Assembly: GCF_004792295.1 (NCBI RefSeq)
Contig: NZ_SRRY01000001.1
Span: 3,293,501 to 3,357,500, forward strand
Length of the DNA: 64,000 bases
From: Pseudoalteromonas sp. MEBiC 03607
Lineage (GTDB): Bacteria; Pseudomonadota; Gammaproteobacteria; Enterobacterales; Alteromonadaceae
Direction: 5' to 3'
Each line of letters opens with the position of its first letter. The first letter of the stretch is position 1. The notes beneath the pieces were generated by a model that worked only from the letters and a program-made list of their open reading frames with translations, was not told where the DNA came from and did not search any database. A program made the position numbers and the translations under genes. Positions 1 through 10,000 of this stretch are shown here, in pieces.

Positions 1-145
1 CGGGGTCAAATCAGACGGCTGACGACTCCCCCGCTCCTTACCTCGATTTTCCTGCCAATAATCGCACATTACTCTAATGTTAATAACAATTTAATGCTGA
101 ACCAGCTAGGCTAATAAAATCGTGTTTAAATATTATGGAGTTACC

Positions 146-1282
146 ATGAAAAGGTCTTTGTTTAACAATTTAATCATTGCCTCAATTAGCTTATGTAGCT
201 TGCAAGGTTGTGCTCAGCCGGAGCAAAAGATTCCTCTGGATGCCAGCGCGAATAACTACAAACTAGAATTAGTAAGCGAAGGGATTCAAATTCCTTGGGG
301 TATGGCTTGGCTTAACGAGCGTGACTTACTCGTTACCGACAGACGTGGTGAGCTTAGGTTAATTCGTGATGGCAAACTCGTTGAGCAAGCAATTAAAGGC
401 ACACCTAAAGTACATGATGAAGGTCAAGGGGGCTTATTAGATATAGAACTTGATCCGAACTTTGCCGACAATGGCTGGATTTACTTTTCGTACTCGGGCT
501 ATGAAGGTGATGGTGAGGGTTACAATACCTCAATTATGCGCGCTCGCTTTAAAGATATGACTCTTGTCGATCAGCAATTATTATTTGATGGCGAGCCAAA
601 TATTAAAACAACGAAACACTATGGTTCGCGTATTGAGTTCGACAAAGAAGGTTACTTGTATTTCTCTATTGGCGACCGTGGCAAAAGAGACGTTCACCCA
701 CAAAGTCTAGACTACGATGCAGGCAAAATTCACCGTATCAATAGCGATGGTTCTATCCCTAAATCAAACCCGTTTTATAACCATAAAACAACTCACAAAA
801 GCATCTATTCGTATGGACACCGTAACCCACAAGGTATGGCGATGCATCCTGAAACGGGAGTTATATGGAGCCATGAACACGGCCCTCGTGGCGGTGATGA
901 AATCAACATAGTTAAAGCAGGCGCGAATTATGGTTGGCCTGAGATCACCCATGGGATCAACTACATTGGTACAAAAATTACCGACGAAACCAGCCGCGAA
1001 GGAATGGAACAACCTGATTGGTATTGGGTGCCATCAATCGCCCCTTCTGGAATGGAGTTTATCACCAGCGATAAATACCCACAGTGGCAAGGTCAAATTG
1101 CCGTAGGCTCGATGAAGTTTGGCCACCTTGTGTTAGTGAAGCTAGATGGTGACAAAGTAACAGGCCACAGCAAAGTATTTGAAGGTGTAGGTCGTGTACG
1201 TAGCCTCGCCACCCACCCTAATGGTGATCTATACCTTGGTGTTGATGGTGTCGGTGTTTATAAAGTTGTACCTAAATCGTAG
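146..1282 (+). CDS. PQQ-dependent sugar dehydrogenase family lipoprotein
   Basis: Resembles soluble aldose sugar dehydrogenases (YliI/Asd family), six-bladed propellers that oxidise sugars outside the cytoplasm with PQQ. Visible family features are the IPWGMAWL start of the propeller, an EGQGGLLDIELDP segment, the GDRGKRD segment and the SYGHRNPQGMAMHP and EHGPRGGDEIN motifs, which in the family line the cofactor and calcium site. Residues 1-22 form a lipoprotein signal ending in LQGC, so the enzyme is probably membrane-anchored in the periplasm. I chose ATG 146 because GGAG lies five bases upstream; an in-frame GTG at 122 is the alternative. The stop codon lies inside a dispersed repeat (1279-1312). 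It looks unrelated to the wall-salvage genes that follow. The substrate cannot be read from sequence. Confidence 0.85.
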   Translation: MKRSLFNNLIIASISLCSLQGCAQPEQKIPLDASANNYKLELVSEGIQIPWGMAWLNERDLLVTDRRGELRLIRDGKLVEQAIKGTPKVHDEGQGGLLDIELDPNFADNGWIYFSYSGYEGDGEGYNTSIMRARFKDMTLVDQQLLFDGEPNIKTTKHYGSRIEFDKEGYLYFSIGDRGKRDVHPQSLDYDAGKIHRINSDGSIPKSNPFYNHKTTHKSIYSYGHRNPQGMAMHPETGVIWSHEHGPRGGDEINIVKAGANYGWPEITHGINYIGTKITDETSREGMEQPDWYWVPSIAPSGMEFITSDKYPQWQGQIAVGSMKFGHLVLVKLDGDKVTGHSKVFEGVGRVRSLATHPNGDLYLGVDGVGVYKVVPKS

Positions 1283-1312
1283 GTTGGGTAGAGCGAAACG
1301 AAACCCAACAAC
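1279..1312. repeat. Dispersed inverted-repeat element, copy 1
   Basis: CGTAGGTTGGGTAGAGC begins this 34-base unit, which has an internal inverted repeat (GTTGGGT near 1283, ACCCAAC near 1303). A close copy in the opposite orientation lies at 40757-40790. The element supplies the last base of the TCG codon and the TAG stop of the upstream dehydrogenase gene. Confidence 0.7.
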
Positions 1313-1400
1313 TTAGCGAGTTACAAGGAAAAAGAGTAAAGGAATACCGTAGGCGTGAAATTTATTTCGCGCGATGGTTTCTGTCCACACTCTTGTAGGT

Positions 1401-1414
1401 CGGACTTTGGTCCG
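1401..1414. repeat. Short intergenic hairpin
   Basis: CGGAC-TTTG-GTCCG forms a small perfect hairpin in the gap between the dehydrogenase and the transporter gene. It is probably part of another small intergenic repeat; no function is visible. Confidence 0.35.
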
Positions 1415-1470
1415 TAACTGTTTAAGAATTAAATGTGTCGCCATAAATAACGACCTATGTTTCAAGCAAT

Positions 1471-1500
1471 AAAAAACCACAGAATTCTCTGTGGTTTTTT
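1471..1500. terminator. Bidirectional Rho-independent terminator
   Basis: A perfect 13-base stem (AAAAAACCACAGA with its complement) encloses an ATTC loop, with A and T tracts on either side. It lies between convergent genes and can end the leftward transporter transcript and the rightward dehydrogenase transcript. Confidence 0.9.
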
Positions 1501-1529
1501 GCTTATAACTTAAAGCTTACAGCTATTAC

Positions 1530-2906
1530 TTATAAAACAATTATACTCGTTACAAGGTAAGCAATGAAGGTTAATGCGCCGCCGAATAAGGCGTATGGCA
1601 TTTGAGTTTTTACGTGAGTTAATAAGTCACACCCTGATGCAATGGCCGATACCGCGCTGGTATCTGAGATTGGCGAGCAGTGATCGCCAAACACGCCACC
1701 GCCTAAAATAGCGGCAATGACCAATGAAGGTGGTAAACCTAAAGCTTGAATGAGCGGTACACCAATTGGAATAAGAATCGCGAATGTGCCCCATGAGGTA
1801 CCAGTGGTAAATGAAATTACCGCACCGGTTAAGAATAGCACTGGCACAACCAAGTAAATAGGTAAGAAATCACCCACAAGACCAGCTACAAACACACCCG
1901 TACCTAGGTCTTTTAAGCTTGCCCCTAAGGTAAGTGACAACAATACAATTGCTACCAGTGGTAGCAACTCACCCATACCTTTAAAGCCAATATCAACAAG
2001 CTTATGATGAGTAAAGTCACGAGAGCTAATCATTAAAAAGTAAGCCACAACACAAGCTAAAATAGTTGCATACAGCACTGATTTAGAACCACTGCCACTG
2101 GCAATATCGCCATCGCCAGTCCAGAACATAAAGCCAACCATGCTAGCTATTAAGGTGATAAGTGGCACAAGCATATAACGCGCTTTAGAGCCTTTTACTT
2201 CTTCAGACAGCTCGGTTTCTTGTTGTTCAAAATTATCTTCAGCTTGCTTTAATGGCCCATGTACCTTATCAAAAGTAATGGTATAGAACACGATAAGTAA
2301 AGTGATAATGGCGTAAAAGTTATAACCTATACTGCCCCAAAGTACTGATACCGCAGACTCTTCCATTTCGTAGTTGCCAAGTAGACCAAGCACGTATGCG
2401 CCCCAGCCATTTAACAAGATTAAGATACACACAGGTGCGCTGGTACTATCGATAATGTAAGCAAGGCGTGCTCGGCTCATTTTAAATTTATCGAATAAAC
2501 CACGCGATAAAATACCCGAGGTTAATACACTTAAGTTAGATTCAATAAATACTGCAATACCTGAGAACATGGTTAAATAACCAACTTGGCGCTTACTTTT
2601 GGCAACCCCTTTGTTCATTAGTAAATTAACGGTAGCAGCGACACCGCCAGATTCACGAATGTAGGCAAGTAATGCACCTATTAAGATACTAAAAATAAGG
2701 ATACGGCTATTACCAGGGGAACTGGCGACTTCAACAACACGCTCAATGGTATTAATGAAGGTGTAAAATAAGCTATTACCTTCACCATTGATAGCAAGTA
2801 AAAACTCAGACGACGCAACCGCGACCAATAACGCCATGATCACTTCTTTGCGCCAAAACACAATTAAGATAGCAATCAAGGGTGGTAAAATTGAATACCA
2901 AGACAT
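1530..2906 (-). CDS. NhaC-family Na+/H+ antiporter-like transporter
   Basis: A 458-residue inner-membrane protein with about eleven hydrophobic segments. It resembles NhaC/ion-transporter superfamily members: there is a conserved central IDSTSAPVCILILLNGWGAY segment, and near the C-terminus the FTTGTSWGTFAILIPIGVPL and GGGVFGDHCSPISDTSAVSA segments typical of the family. It lies 94 bases downstream of the amidase/beta-lactamase-fold fusion in the same direction and may be cotranscribed, ending at the terminator at 1471-1500. Family members exchange cations or, in some branches, carry amino acids or organic anions. In this setting it could export protons or import a wall-derived nutrient, but that is inference. 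The family call is firm; the substrate is open. Confidence 0.8.
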   Translation of the reverse strand: MSWYSILPPLIAILIVFWRKEVIMALLVAVASSEFLLAINGEGNSLFYTFINTIERVVEVASSPGNSRILIFSILIGALLAYIRESGGVAATVNLLMNKGVAKSKRQVGYLTMFSGIAVFIESNLSVLTSGILSRGLFDKFKMSRARLAYIIDSTSAPVCILILLNGWGAYVLGLLGNYEMEESAVSVLWGSIGYNFYAIITLLIVFYTITFDKVHGPLKQAEDNFEQQETELSEEVKGSKARYMLVPLITLIASMVGFMFWTGDGDIASGSGSKSVLYATILACVVAYFLMISSRDFTHHKLVDIGFKGMGELLPLVAIVLLSLTLGASLKDLGTGVFVAGLVGDFLPIYLVVPVLFLTGAVISFTTGTSWGTFAILIPIGVPLIQALGLPPSLVIAAILGGGVFGDHCSPISDTSAVSAIASGCDLLTHVKTQMPYALFGGALTFIAYLVTSIIVL

Positions 2907-3000
2907 AAAAACCCTTTTAAATTAAGAACAGCATTTTATTTTTATTATGCGAAAACTCGCTAAGCTTAATGGCTTTACCATTAAACTCAACTTAATTCGA

Positions 3001-5448
3001 CTAGTGATTTAATATACTCTCATAAATCAGTGAGATAATAGAGCCATACTTACCCGTTTCGAAACGTTTTCCGACAAACTCGTAATTTTCTTGCGAACCT
3101 TCAATAGGTGTATGACGCGCATTAGTTAATAGCACAATAGCAAGGTCGTACTCGGGGTCAATGACGGTCACAGTGCCAGTCCAACCAGTATGACCAAAAG
3201 CACGCGGGCTGGCGTAAGGGCCAAAATGCCAAGTTCGCGCTTGATGCCCCGCTCGTCGCCACCCTAACCCATAGGTTTCATCACTTGCTTGAGAGTTTGT
3301 GAATTGCTCAAGTACTTGTGGCGTAAAAATTTGCTTATTGTCATAACCACCGCCATTGAGTAATACCTGCATAAGCACTGACAAATCACCAGCAGTACTA
3401 AAAAGCCCTGCATGCCCCGCTACGCCACCTAAGGCATAAAAGGCTTTTTCATCATGTACTTCACCTTGCAGAACATCGGTTCGAACATTTTCAAATTCAA
3501 TGCGTCCACCTCGGGTGTTACCATTAATCTCTGTGGCCGCAATTTGTGAGGTTAAAAAGCCTTTTTGCAATGGATTATAAACCGTATGTGTTAAACCAAG
3601 CGGTTGATAAATTTGGCTCTCAACATAAATATCAAGCGCCATACCACTGATGCGTTCAACCAGTACACCTAACAACATATAATCGATATCAGAATATAAG
3701 TGTTTTACGTTGCGCCCAGCCACGAAGGGAACGCCAGTTAATAACAGGTTCTTAGTACGCAGACTGTTTTGTGAAAAAAAGCGCTCACCAAATTTATTGT
3801 CTTTACGATGAAAATCAACCACAGCAGGATAACCAGCACTATGGGTAAGTAAGTCTTTTACTAAACGCTGCTCACGGCCGCTGCCTCTAAATTCTGGCAG
3901 GTAATAAAACAGCGGTTTTTCTACGTCGAGCTTTCCTTCGCTGGCAAGCTTCATCAGCGCAAAGTTAGTGGCAAACATTTTTGAGTTTGAGGCTATATCA
4001 AACAAGGTATCGTTTTGCATAGCTTGTGGGCTTTTGAGCTCACTGCCATCAGCGTGGTACTTTTTAGCTGCGCCGTAATGGCTTAATTTAATCAGTTTGC
4101 CATCTTTAACAACGGCAAGTACCGCGCCCGGAAAGCCCTCTTTAATTTCTTGAGTAATTAATTCATCAACGGCACTAAAGCGCTTTTGACTGCTGTTTTT
4201 ATCAAGCGTTGGATAAGGAAAGCGTAAGGTTAAGCTTGCCCCTTCAGGCAATACATTCTCAACTTTATAGGTGTTGATGCCATTGTGAGTACGTTTAGCC
4301 AAACTGTATTGATATATTTTTTCGGCAGTTAAAGGCGAAGCTATATTGATTTTTTCACCATTAATATAAATGTCGGCGCTGGTTGCGTCTTGGTTTTCAA
4401 TGATGATCTCACCGCGACCTTTATAGGCGACAAAGGTGCCTCTGTCGTTAACAAGCGCGCGACTGCTTGGTTCAAGAGCAGGAATACGCGCTATCACTTG
4501 TGCATTAGCCAGTGTTTTTGGCTCTGGCTCAACCGCTTGCTGTTGCTGCTGATATTCTTTAAATAACCGCTCAAGCTTTTTAGGGAAGTATTTATCTAGT
4601 AATGCAAATAGCACCGCGGCACTTCTTGCATCACTATTGCCACTGACATGCCAAGGCAAAAAGTGCATTTGAAAAGCACTTAAGGCATCTAAAGTTTGCG
4701 AATCAAGCTGACCCGTAGCAATCACCTCATAGCCGTAGCTACGCAGTGCTTTTTGCATTAACTCAACAGAGGGTTTTGATGCACTAAATAATTGCCAATA
4801 TTTATCAACAGTGTCGCTGTCGTACCACGCACCGATACCCGCTTTATAAAGTTGGTACCAAGGAAAACGCGGGCCTGGGTCGTTCTTACGGCTTGGCGCA
4901 ATATCTGAATGGCCGATAACTTGAGTTGGGCCAATATCTGGGTTTCGCGCCAAGATACCTTTGCTAAGCTCAATCAACAACTCAATTTGTTTAGCATCAT
5001 AGTCTGGAAAAATACACAATTTGCTGGCATCGTTTTCCATCGCAAGGTTTGCTTGCTCAGGTATATGACAGGTTGGTACATTCACGATTTCAATACCAAT
5101 TGAATGATCATTTAAATCTTCTCGGCCTTGCCAAAAGCTGCGTCCGGCATGCCATGCTCTGTCTTTTTCATCAACCAGCTGAATAATTTCTAAATCGTCT
5201 TTTGGATAACTTGGATCGCCTGATTCTGGTAATAAATAATGTGAACTTAAGCCCCCTTCATCCACTAACGCACGCATCGACTTTTCGTAATCAATGGCGG
5301 TGTAATGCATTACTAAAAACTTTACACGGTGACTGTAATTAGCTGATTGTGTGAAGGTATATTGATGACTGGCACAGCTTACTAAAAAAGCAGCACTACT
5401 GAGATAACACAGCTGTTTAAGAAATTTTTTTAAAGGGGTAAAACTCAT
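3001..5448 (-). CDS. AmiD-like amidase fused to a YfeW/AmpC-like beta-lactamase-fold domain
   Basis: An 815-residue lipoprotein (lipobox LVSC, Cys25). Residues 41-200 are an Amidase_2 domain like AmpD/AmiD, cutting MurNAc-L-Ala bonds; probable zinc ligands are His48, His180 and Asp190 (NDPGPRFPW), with Glu120 near the active site. Residues 220-290 look like a PG_binding_1 domain. After a Gln-rich linker and a beta-rich segment, residues 425-790 are a class-C beta-lactamase/penicillin-binding fold with SNSK (Ser487, Lys490), YSD (Tyr585) and HTG (His753). In E. coli the mur operon has a separate beta-lactamase-like gene (yfeW), and Bacillus pairs amiE with murQ, so joining both activities here fits muropeptide breakdown at the envelope. 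The gene is divergent from the RpiR regulator. Confidence 0.88.
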   Translation of the reverse strand: MSFTPLKKFLKQLCYLSSAAFLVSCASHQYTFTQSANYSHRVKFLVMHYTAIDYEKSMRALVDEGGLSSHYLLPESGDPSYPKDDLEIIQLVDEKDRAWHAGRSFWQGREDLNDHSIGIEIVNVPTCHIPEQANLAMENDASKLCIFPDYDAKQIELLIELSKGILARNPDIGPTQVIGHSDIAPSRKNDPGPRFPWYQLYKAGIGAWYDSDTVDKYWQLFSASKPSVELMQKALRSYGYEVIATGQLDSQTLDALSAFQMHFLPWHVSGNSDARSAAVLFALLDKYFPKKLERLFKEYQQQQQAVEPEPKTLANAQVIARIPALEPSSRALVNDRGTFVAYKGRGEIIIENQDATSADIYINGEKINIASPLTAEKIYQYSLAKRTHNGINTYKVENVLPEGASLTLRFPYPTLDKNSSQKRFSAVDELITQEIKEGFPGAVLAVVKDGKLIKLSHYGAAKKYHADGSELKSPQAMQNDTLFDIASNSKMFATNFALMKLASEGKLDVEKPLFYYLPEFRGSGREQRLVKDLLTHSAGYPAVVDFHRKDNKFGERFFSQNSLRTKNLLLTGVPFVAGRNVKHLYSDIDYMLLGVLVERISGMALDIYVESQIYQPLGLTHTVYNPLQKGFLTSQIAATEINGNTRGGRIEFENVRTDVLQGEVHDEKAFYALGGVAGHAGLFSTAGDLSVLMQVLLNGGGYDNKQIFTPQVLEQFTNSQASDETYGLGWRRAGHQARTWHFGPYASPRAFGHTGWTGTVTVIDPEYDLAIVLLTNARHTPIEGSQENYEFVGKRFETGKYGSIISLIYESILNH

Positions 5449-5616
5449 AACAGATTCATACCTGATGATTTAAGCGTTGACGATTCTCAGCAATACAGTA
5501 GCAACACCCACTTAACATGTAAAATATTTTATTTGCTAAATGAAGAATAAACAGCATACATTATCGCTAAGTCTCTAAAAATGCAGCTATCTCAACAAAT
5601 AATCTTGTATCTATTA

Positions 5617-5662
5617 TGGAATAAAACTATATTATTCCATCTAATTAAAGAAAAATATTCCA
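5617..5662. promoter_or_regulatory. Probable RpiR/MurR-like operator region
   Basis: TGGAATA at 5617-5623 and TATTCCA at 5633-5639 are the same half-sites as at 15232-15248, but separated by nine bases rather than three; another TATTCCA half lies at 5656-5662. They sit in the 335-base gap between the divergent fusion gene and the regulator. A second imperfect inverted repeat (AACTTAAG at 5720, CTTAAGTT at 5756) is nearer the regulator start. Binding is inferred from repetition and context. Confidence 0.6.
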
Positions 5663-5783
5663 AACTTAGGTCAAGTAAAACTAAAAATAAGTCGTGGTAT
5701 CAAAGCAATTACGTATCGCAACTTAAGGTGTGTAGTACATTACTATGCAATGTGACTTAAGTTAATTAAACAAAGTGAGCCCT

Positions 5784-6629
5784 ATGTCTACTTTTGTAAA
5801 AATTAAAGCTTTACGCCAGTCTTTATCGAGCAGCGAAGCAAAGCTTGCTGATTTCACACTAAATTCGGCGAATGCTATTCGTAACTTATCATCCGTTGAG
5901 CTTGCGAAAGTGGTTGGAGTGAGCCAGTCAAGTGTGGTGAAGTTTTCACAAAAATTAGGTTACAAAGGCTTTCCTGCTTTTAAACTTGCGGTGATTGATG
6001 CGCTCAATGACGAAACAAGTGAACCAAAACTACATGGTAAAATCACCCTTAATGACTCACTTGAACAAATCGCAGAAAAATTATTAAGTAGTAAACTGGC
6101 TGTACTCACTGAAACAAAGAACCTCAACGAGGCCGTGGCAGTCGAAAAAGCAGTAGAGCTTTTAAAATCAGCAAAGCGCATACTGATCTGTGGTTTAGGT
6201 GGCTCAGCATTAGTTGCAAAAGACTTCTCTTATAAATTACAAAAACTCGGCATGCCTGCAATAGCGGAGCCAGATGGCCACGCGCAGCTTGCATACGTTG
6301 CTACCTTTTCAAAAGGTGACTTGGTGATTGCGATAAGTGAGTCAGGTATGACCCGCGAAATTGCTGAAGTAGTTAAACAAGCGAAAAAGAATGACAGCTC
6401 AGTGATCTCAGTCACAAAGTTTGGCAGTAGCCCTGTTGCTGACTCTGCCGATGTAAAACTTTACTCAGTGGCTGAAGGTGAGTCTGTGCGTTTATCGTCA
6501 ATTCTTGCACGAACGGCACAAGACTTTGTTATAGATATTCTGTTTATCGCTCTCACCCAGTCAAGTCGCCAAGGCCGTAAACTACTGGAACATTCTAATG
6601 AAGTTGTCGGTGAATTTAAGAATAACTAA
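5784..6629 (+). CDS. RpiR-family transcriptional regulator, MurR-like
   Basis: A 281-residue regulator with the RpiR layout: an N-terminal helix-turn-helix (residues 1-75; VELAKVVGVSQSSVVKFSQKLGYKGFPAFK) and a C-terminal SIS domain (about 110-260; ICGLGGSALVAKDF, then VIAISESGMTREIAEVVKQAKK). SIS domains of MurR-type regulators bind phosphosugars such as MurNAc-6-phosphate. Its position among MurQ, NamZ, kinase and amidase genes makes it the likely repressor of the salvage locus, acting through TGGAATA/TATTCCA sites. ATG 5784 is preferred; an in-frame GTG at 5775 is possible. A strong terminator follows. The effector is inferred from neighbours. Confidence 0.87.
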   Translation: MSTFVKIKALRQSLSSSEAKLADFTLNSANAIRNLSSVELAKVVGVSQSSVVKFSQKLGYKGFPAFKLAVIDALNDETSEPKLHGKITLNDSLEQIAEKLLSSKLAVLTETKNLNEAVAVEKAVELLKSAKRILICGLGGSALVAKDFSYKLQKLGMPAIAEPDGHAQLAYVATFSKGDLVIAISESGMTREIAEVVKQAKKNDSSVISVTKFGSSPVADSADVKLYSVAEGESVRLSSILARTAQDFVIDILFIALTQSSRQGRKLLEHSNEVVGEFKNN

Positions 6630-6655
6630 TTTCTTAATAAATAACATTTAAGAAC

Positions 6656-6682
6656 AAAAAAGCAGCCTAGGCTGCTTTTTTT
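6656..6682 (+). terminator. Rho-independent terminator after the RpiR regulator
   Basis: The perfect palindrome AGCAGCCTAGGCTGCT (6661-6676) is flanked by an A tract and a run of T. Confidence 0.9.
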
Positions 6683-7004
6683 ATGATTGAAGCAGACTTT
6701 TCCTCTTACCATAAATCACATCTTTTACTCTTTATCTTTGGGATTAACTCACTGATTATACAGTCATAATTTCTTACAAAAATAACTTTATGATAATTGA
6801 GCCACCGCTAAAGCGAGCGATTGCTGAACTTTACCTAAAACAGGTTATATATTTTATTCCTAAAAAAAGGTACGTTAATAAAAAAATATTCTTGACCATA
6901 GTAAATAACACCTGTTTAATATGTGGGCAACATAATATTAAAGTTCATAAGTCTCAACTGGGTAAGCAGTCCAACAAAGCATATAAATATAAGGACGGGA
7001 AACA
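6683..7004 (+). other. Leader region of the TonB-dependent receptor
   Basis: An AT-rich gap with no TGGAATA/TATTCCA pair. GGACGGG lies five bases before the receptor ATG. A 72-codon open frame (6790-7008) crosses it but shows no family resemblance and overlaps the receptor start, so I treat it as untranslated leader. Promoter elements are not clear. Confidence 0.4.
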
Positions 7005-10000
7005 ATGAAACAACATGCATCCACACTCGCAATTAGCTATATAGCCAAAGCGACAAGCAATGCACTTCGTGCAAAGAAAACAGCCTTTACCGGCGTTGTT
7101 ATGGCCGCGGCTCTAGCCAGCGCACCAGCCTTTGCAAATCTAACCGGTGGTATTAAAGGTAAAGTATCATCACCAGCGACACAGCAGTCACTGGCAGGGA
7201 TCACAGTAACAGCAAAGAGTAACGTGATGCCAAAACCTCGTACCGTTGTTACGCGTGAAGATGGTAGTTATGACTTACCGCAGTTAAAGCCCGGTACTTA
7301 TGAACTGACTTTCACCGATAAAAACGGTGTAACGCAAACCATGACTGTCGACGTTTTACTTGAGCAAACATCAAGCTTAAACGTCACTATGGGTGGTGCT
7401 AACGAAAACGTTGAGGTTATCACGGTTACCGGCAGTAAGTTATTCCGCGAAGGTAAATCTGCACTCACTAACTCATTAGGTGAAGAAGCAATCAATAGCG
7501 TGCCAGTTGGTCAAGATTACCGTGACCTATTAAAACTTGTTCCGGGTGTTGAGCTATCTGAAAACGCAACCCTTGGTCCATCAGCAGGTGGTTCGGGTGT
7601 TGATAACTCTTACGGCTTTGACGGTGTTGATGTTTCACTCCCTATGTTTGGTAACTTAGCATCAGAGCCATCAACCCATGACGTTGCCTACGTTACTATG
7701 GATCGCGGTGGTGCAAAAGCCGTTGGCTTTAACCGTTCAGGTGGCTTCTCAATCAATACCGTATCAAAATCAGGTACTGACGAATTCCACGGTAATGTTG
7801 AATACAAAGTTCAACCTAAGAGCTTAGTGGCGACTCCAACAGGTCAAGAAAGCTATGAGCTTGATAAAAGCTGGTTAACAGCAAGTTTAGGCGGCCCGCT
7901 TATTGAAGACACTTTATACTTCTACACTTCTTATTATCGCCCTGAAGAAACACGTACTAATAAAGATACAGCCTATGGTGAAGTAAAAGACTATAAAAAT
8001 GTCCGAGATGAATACTTTGGTAAGTTAACTTGGGCACCTACTGACGATATTTTAATTAATATTTCACAGCGTACCTCAGAAAAAACCATCGAAGGTCGCT
8101 CTGTTGGCGCTTACGAAACTGACAGTGTTTCTGCAGGTGATAAAGCCGATCAAGATATCTTTACCTTAGATGGTTCGTGGCTTTTAGGTGATGCAACAAC
8201 TCTTTCATTCCAATACAGTAAATTAGAGATAGAGTCTGGTACCACACCTGATACAAAACTATCTGTAGTACCATCGTTAACGGGTCAACTTGACTTAAGT
8301 AATCTAACTGAAATGGGTTACTTCAGTGTACCAAGCTTATTAGATGCTGATGATAACTACACAGCAGAGCAAATTGCTGCATACAATGCAGGCGCTGCAC
8401 CACTCATTGCACAATACGGTTATACCGAAGATGGGCAAATGCGAGGTGGCGGCGGTGTTGGTGCGTATTACCAATACGATAATATCGACTTTTACCGTGA
8501 TAGCTTTGAGTTAAATCTAGAACATGAATTTAGCTGGGGCGATAGTTACCATACATTACATTTAGGTGGTGAATGGAAAGAAAGTAAAGAAGTTCTGTCT
8601 CGCCTTTCAAATGGTTGGGGTAGAATTTCTTATGTTGGCGGCCTAGATGAAAGCTTAGAAGAAGGCAGCTCTGCGCCGGTTATTTACCGTGCTCGCGTGC
8701 AACAAATGAGCTTAGTAGCAGGTGGAGATGCGGTTTCTGCTATTAACTCAGAAATGGAAACGCTGAACTTCGAAATCAACGACACCATTGAAGTAGGTGA
8801 TTGGACTTACAATGTGGGTGTGCTTGTGAGCCGCGATACTTGGTATGGTCAAGGTCTTAAATCAGCATCTGGTACTCTCTCTGGTTATGAGTTAGCACCA
8901 GGCGAAAAATACGAAATGTATCAAACAGATTGGACAGATATGATCCAGCCTCGTTTAGGTGTGAATTGGAATTATGCAGATCAAGACTCTGTATTTGCTA
9001 ACTTCTCAATGTATAACCCTGAAGCAAGCTCATTAGCGCGTGCAGCCTCTTGGGACCGTAATACCCGTGCCGAAATCGAAGTTGAATTTGATGAAGCGGG
9101 TAAAGTAATTTACGCAGAGCCGCGTCAAGGTTCATCTGGTAAAGTATTTGCTGATGATTTAACGCCTCGTCAAATCAAAGAGTTTACTCTTGGTACCACT
9201 AAATATGTGGGTTCTGATTTAGTATTACGTGCTCATGTTCGTCACCGTAAAGCATCGCATTTCTGGGAAGATATGCCAAATAACGCGCGCTTAACTGACT
9301 ACTCTGGCGTTGATGCTGAAGGTGTGCCACAACATATCGCTGATAAAGGCTTATACGTAGATAACCTTGACGCGATCCGTGATGAGATCGGCGGTTCATC
9401 ATATGTTATTGCCGAAGTAGATGGTGGCGAAACGAAATATTGGGAAGCGAGCATCGAAGCTGAATACTTAGGTGAAAACAGCTATATCAATGCTTCTTAT
9501 GTTTGGAGTCACTACTACGGTAACTTCGACCAAGATAACACCACAGCAACAACAGATGCGAATACCTTCATTGGTTCTTCGAACTATGGTGATGGCCGTG
9601 GCCGCTACCCTTGGGATTACAAATACGGCACATTATCAGGTGATAAACCGCATAAAGTAAAAGTTTATGGTTACTATACTGTGCCATGGGATGCGAACAT
9701 CGGTGCATACTTTGTATTCCAGTCGGGTAAACCTTGGGAAGCATGGGATGGTTCAATCTATGGCTACTCAAGTGGTACAGCACGTTATGGAGAACCTGCA
9801 GGTAGCCGTCGTAGCCCTAGCCATTGGCAGCTTGATTTAAACTACACCCAAGACTTTAAGTTCTCAGGTGACATGGAACTACAATTCCGTGCTGATATCT
9901 TCAACGTATTTGACCGTCAAACAGGTTATAACAATAACCCATATGTATCGTCAGAAACCTTTGGTGAGTATCGTAATTACTACAGCCCACGTCGTGTGCA

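Noticed and set aside
6790..7008. 72-codon open frame before the TonB-dependent receptor
   Set aside because: It overlaps the receptor start, has no ribosome site or family resemblance, and fits a leader region.
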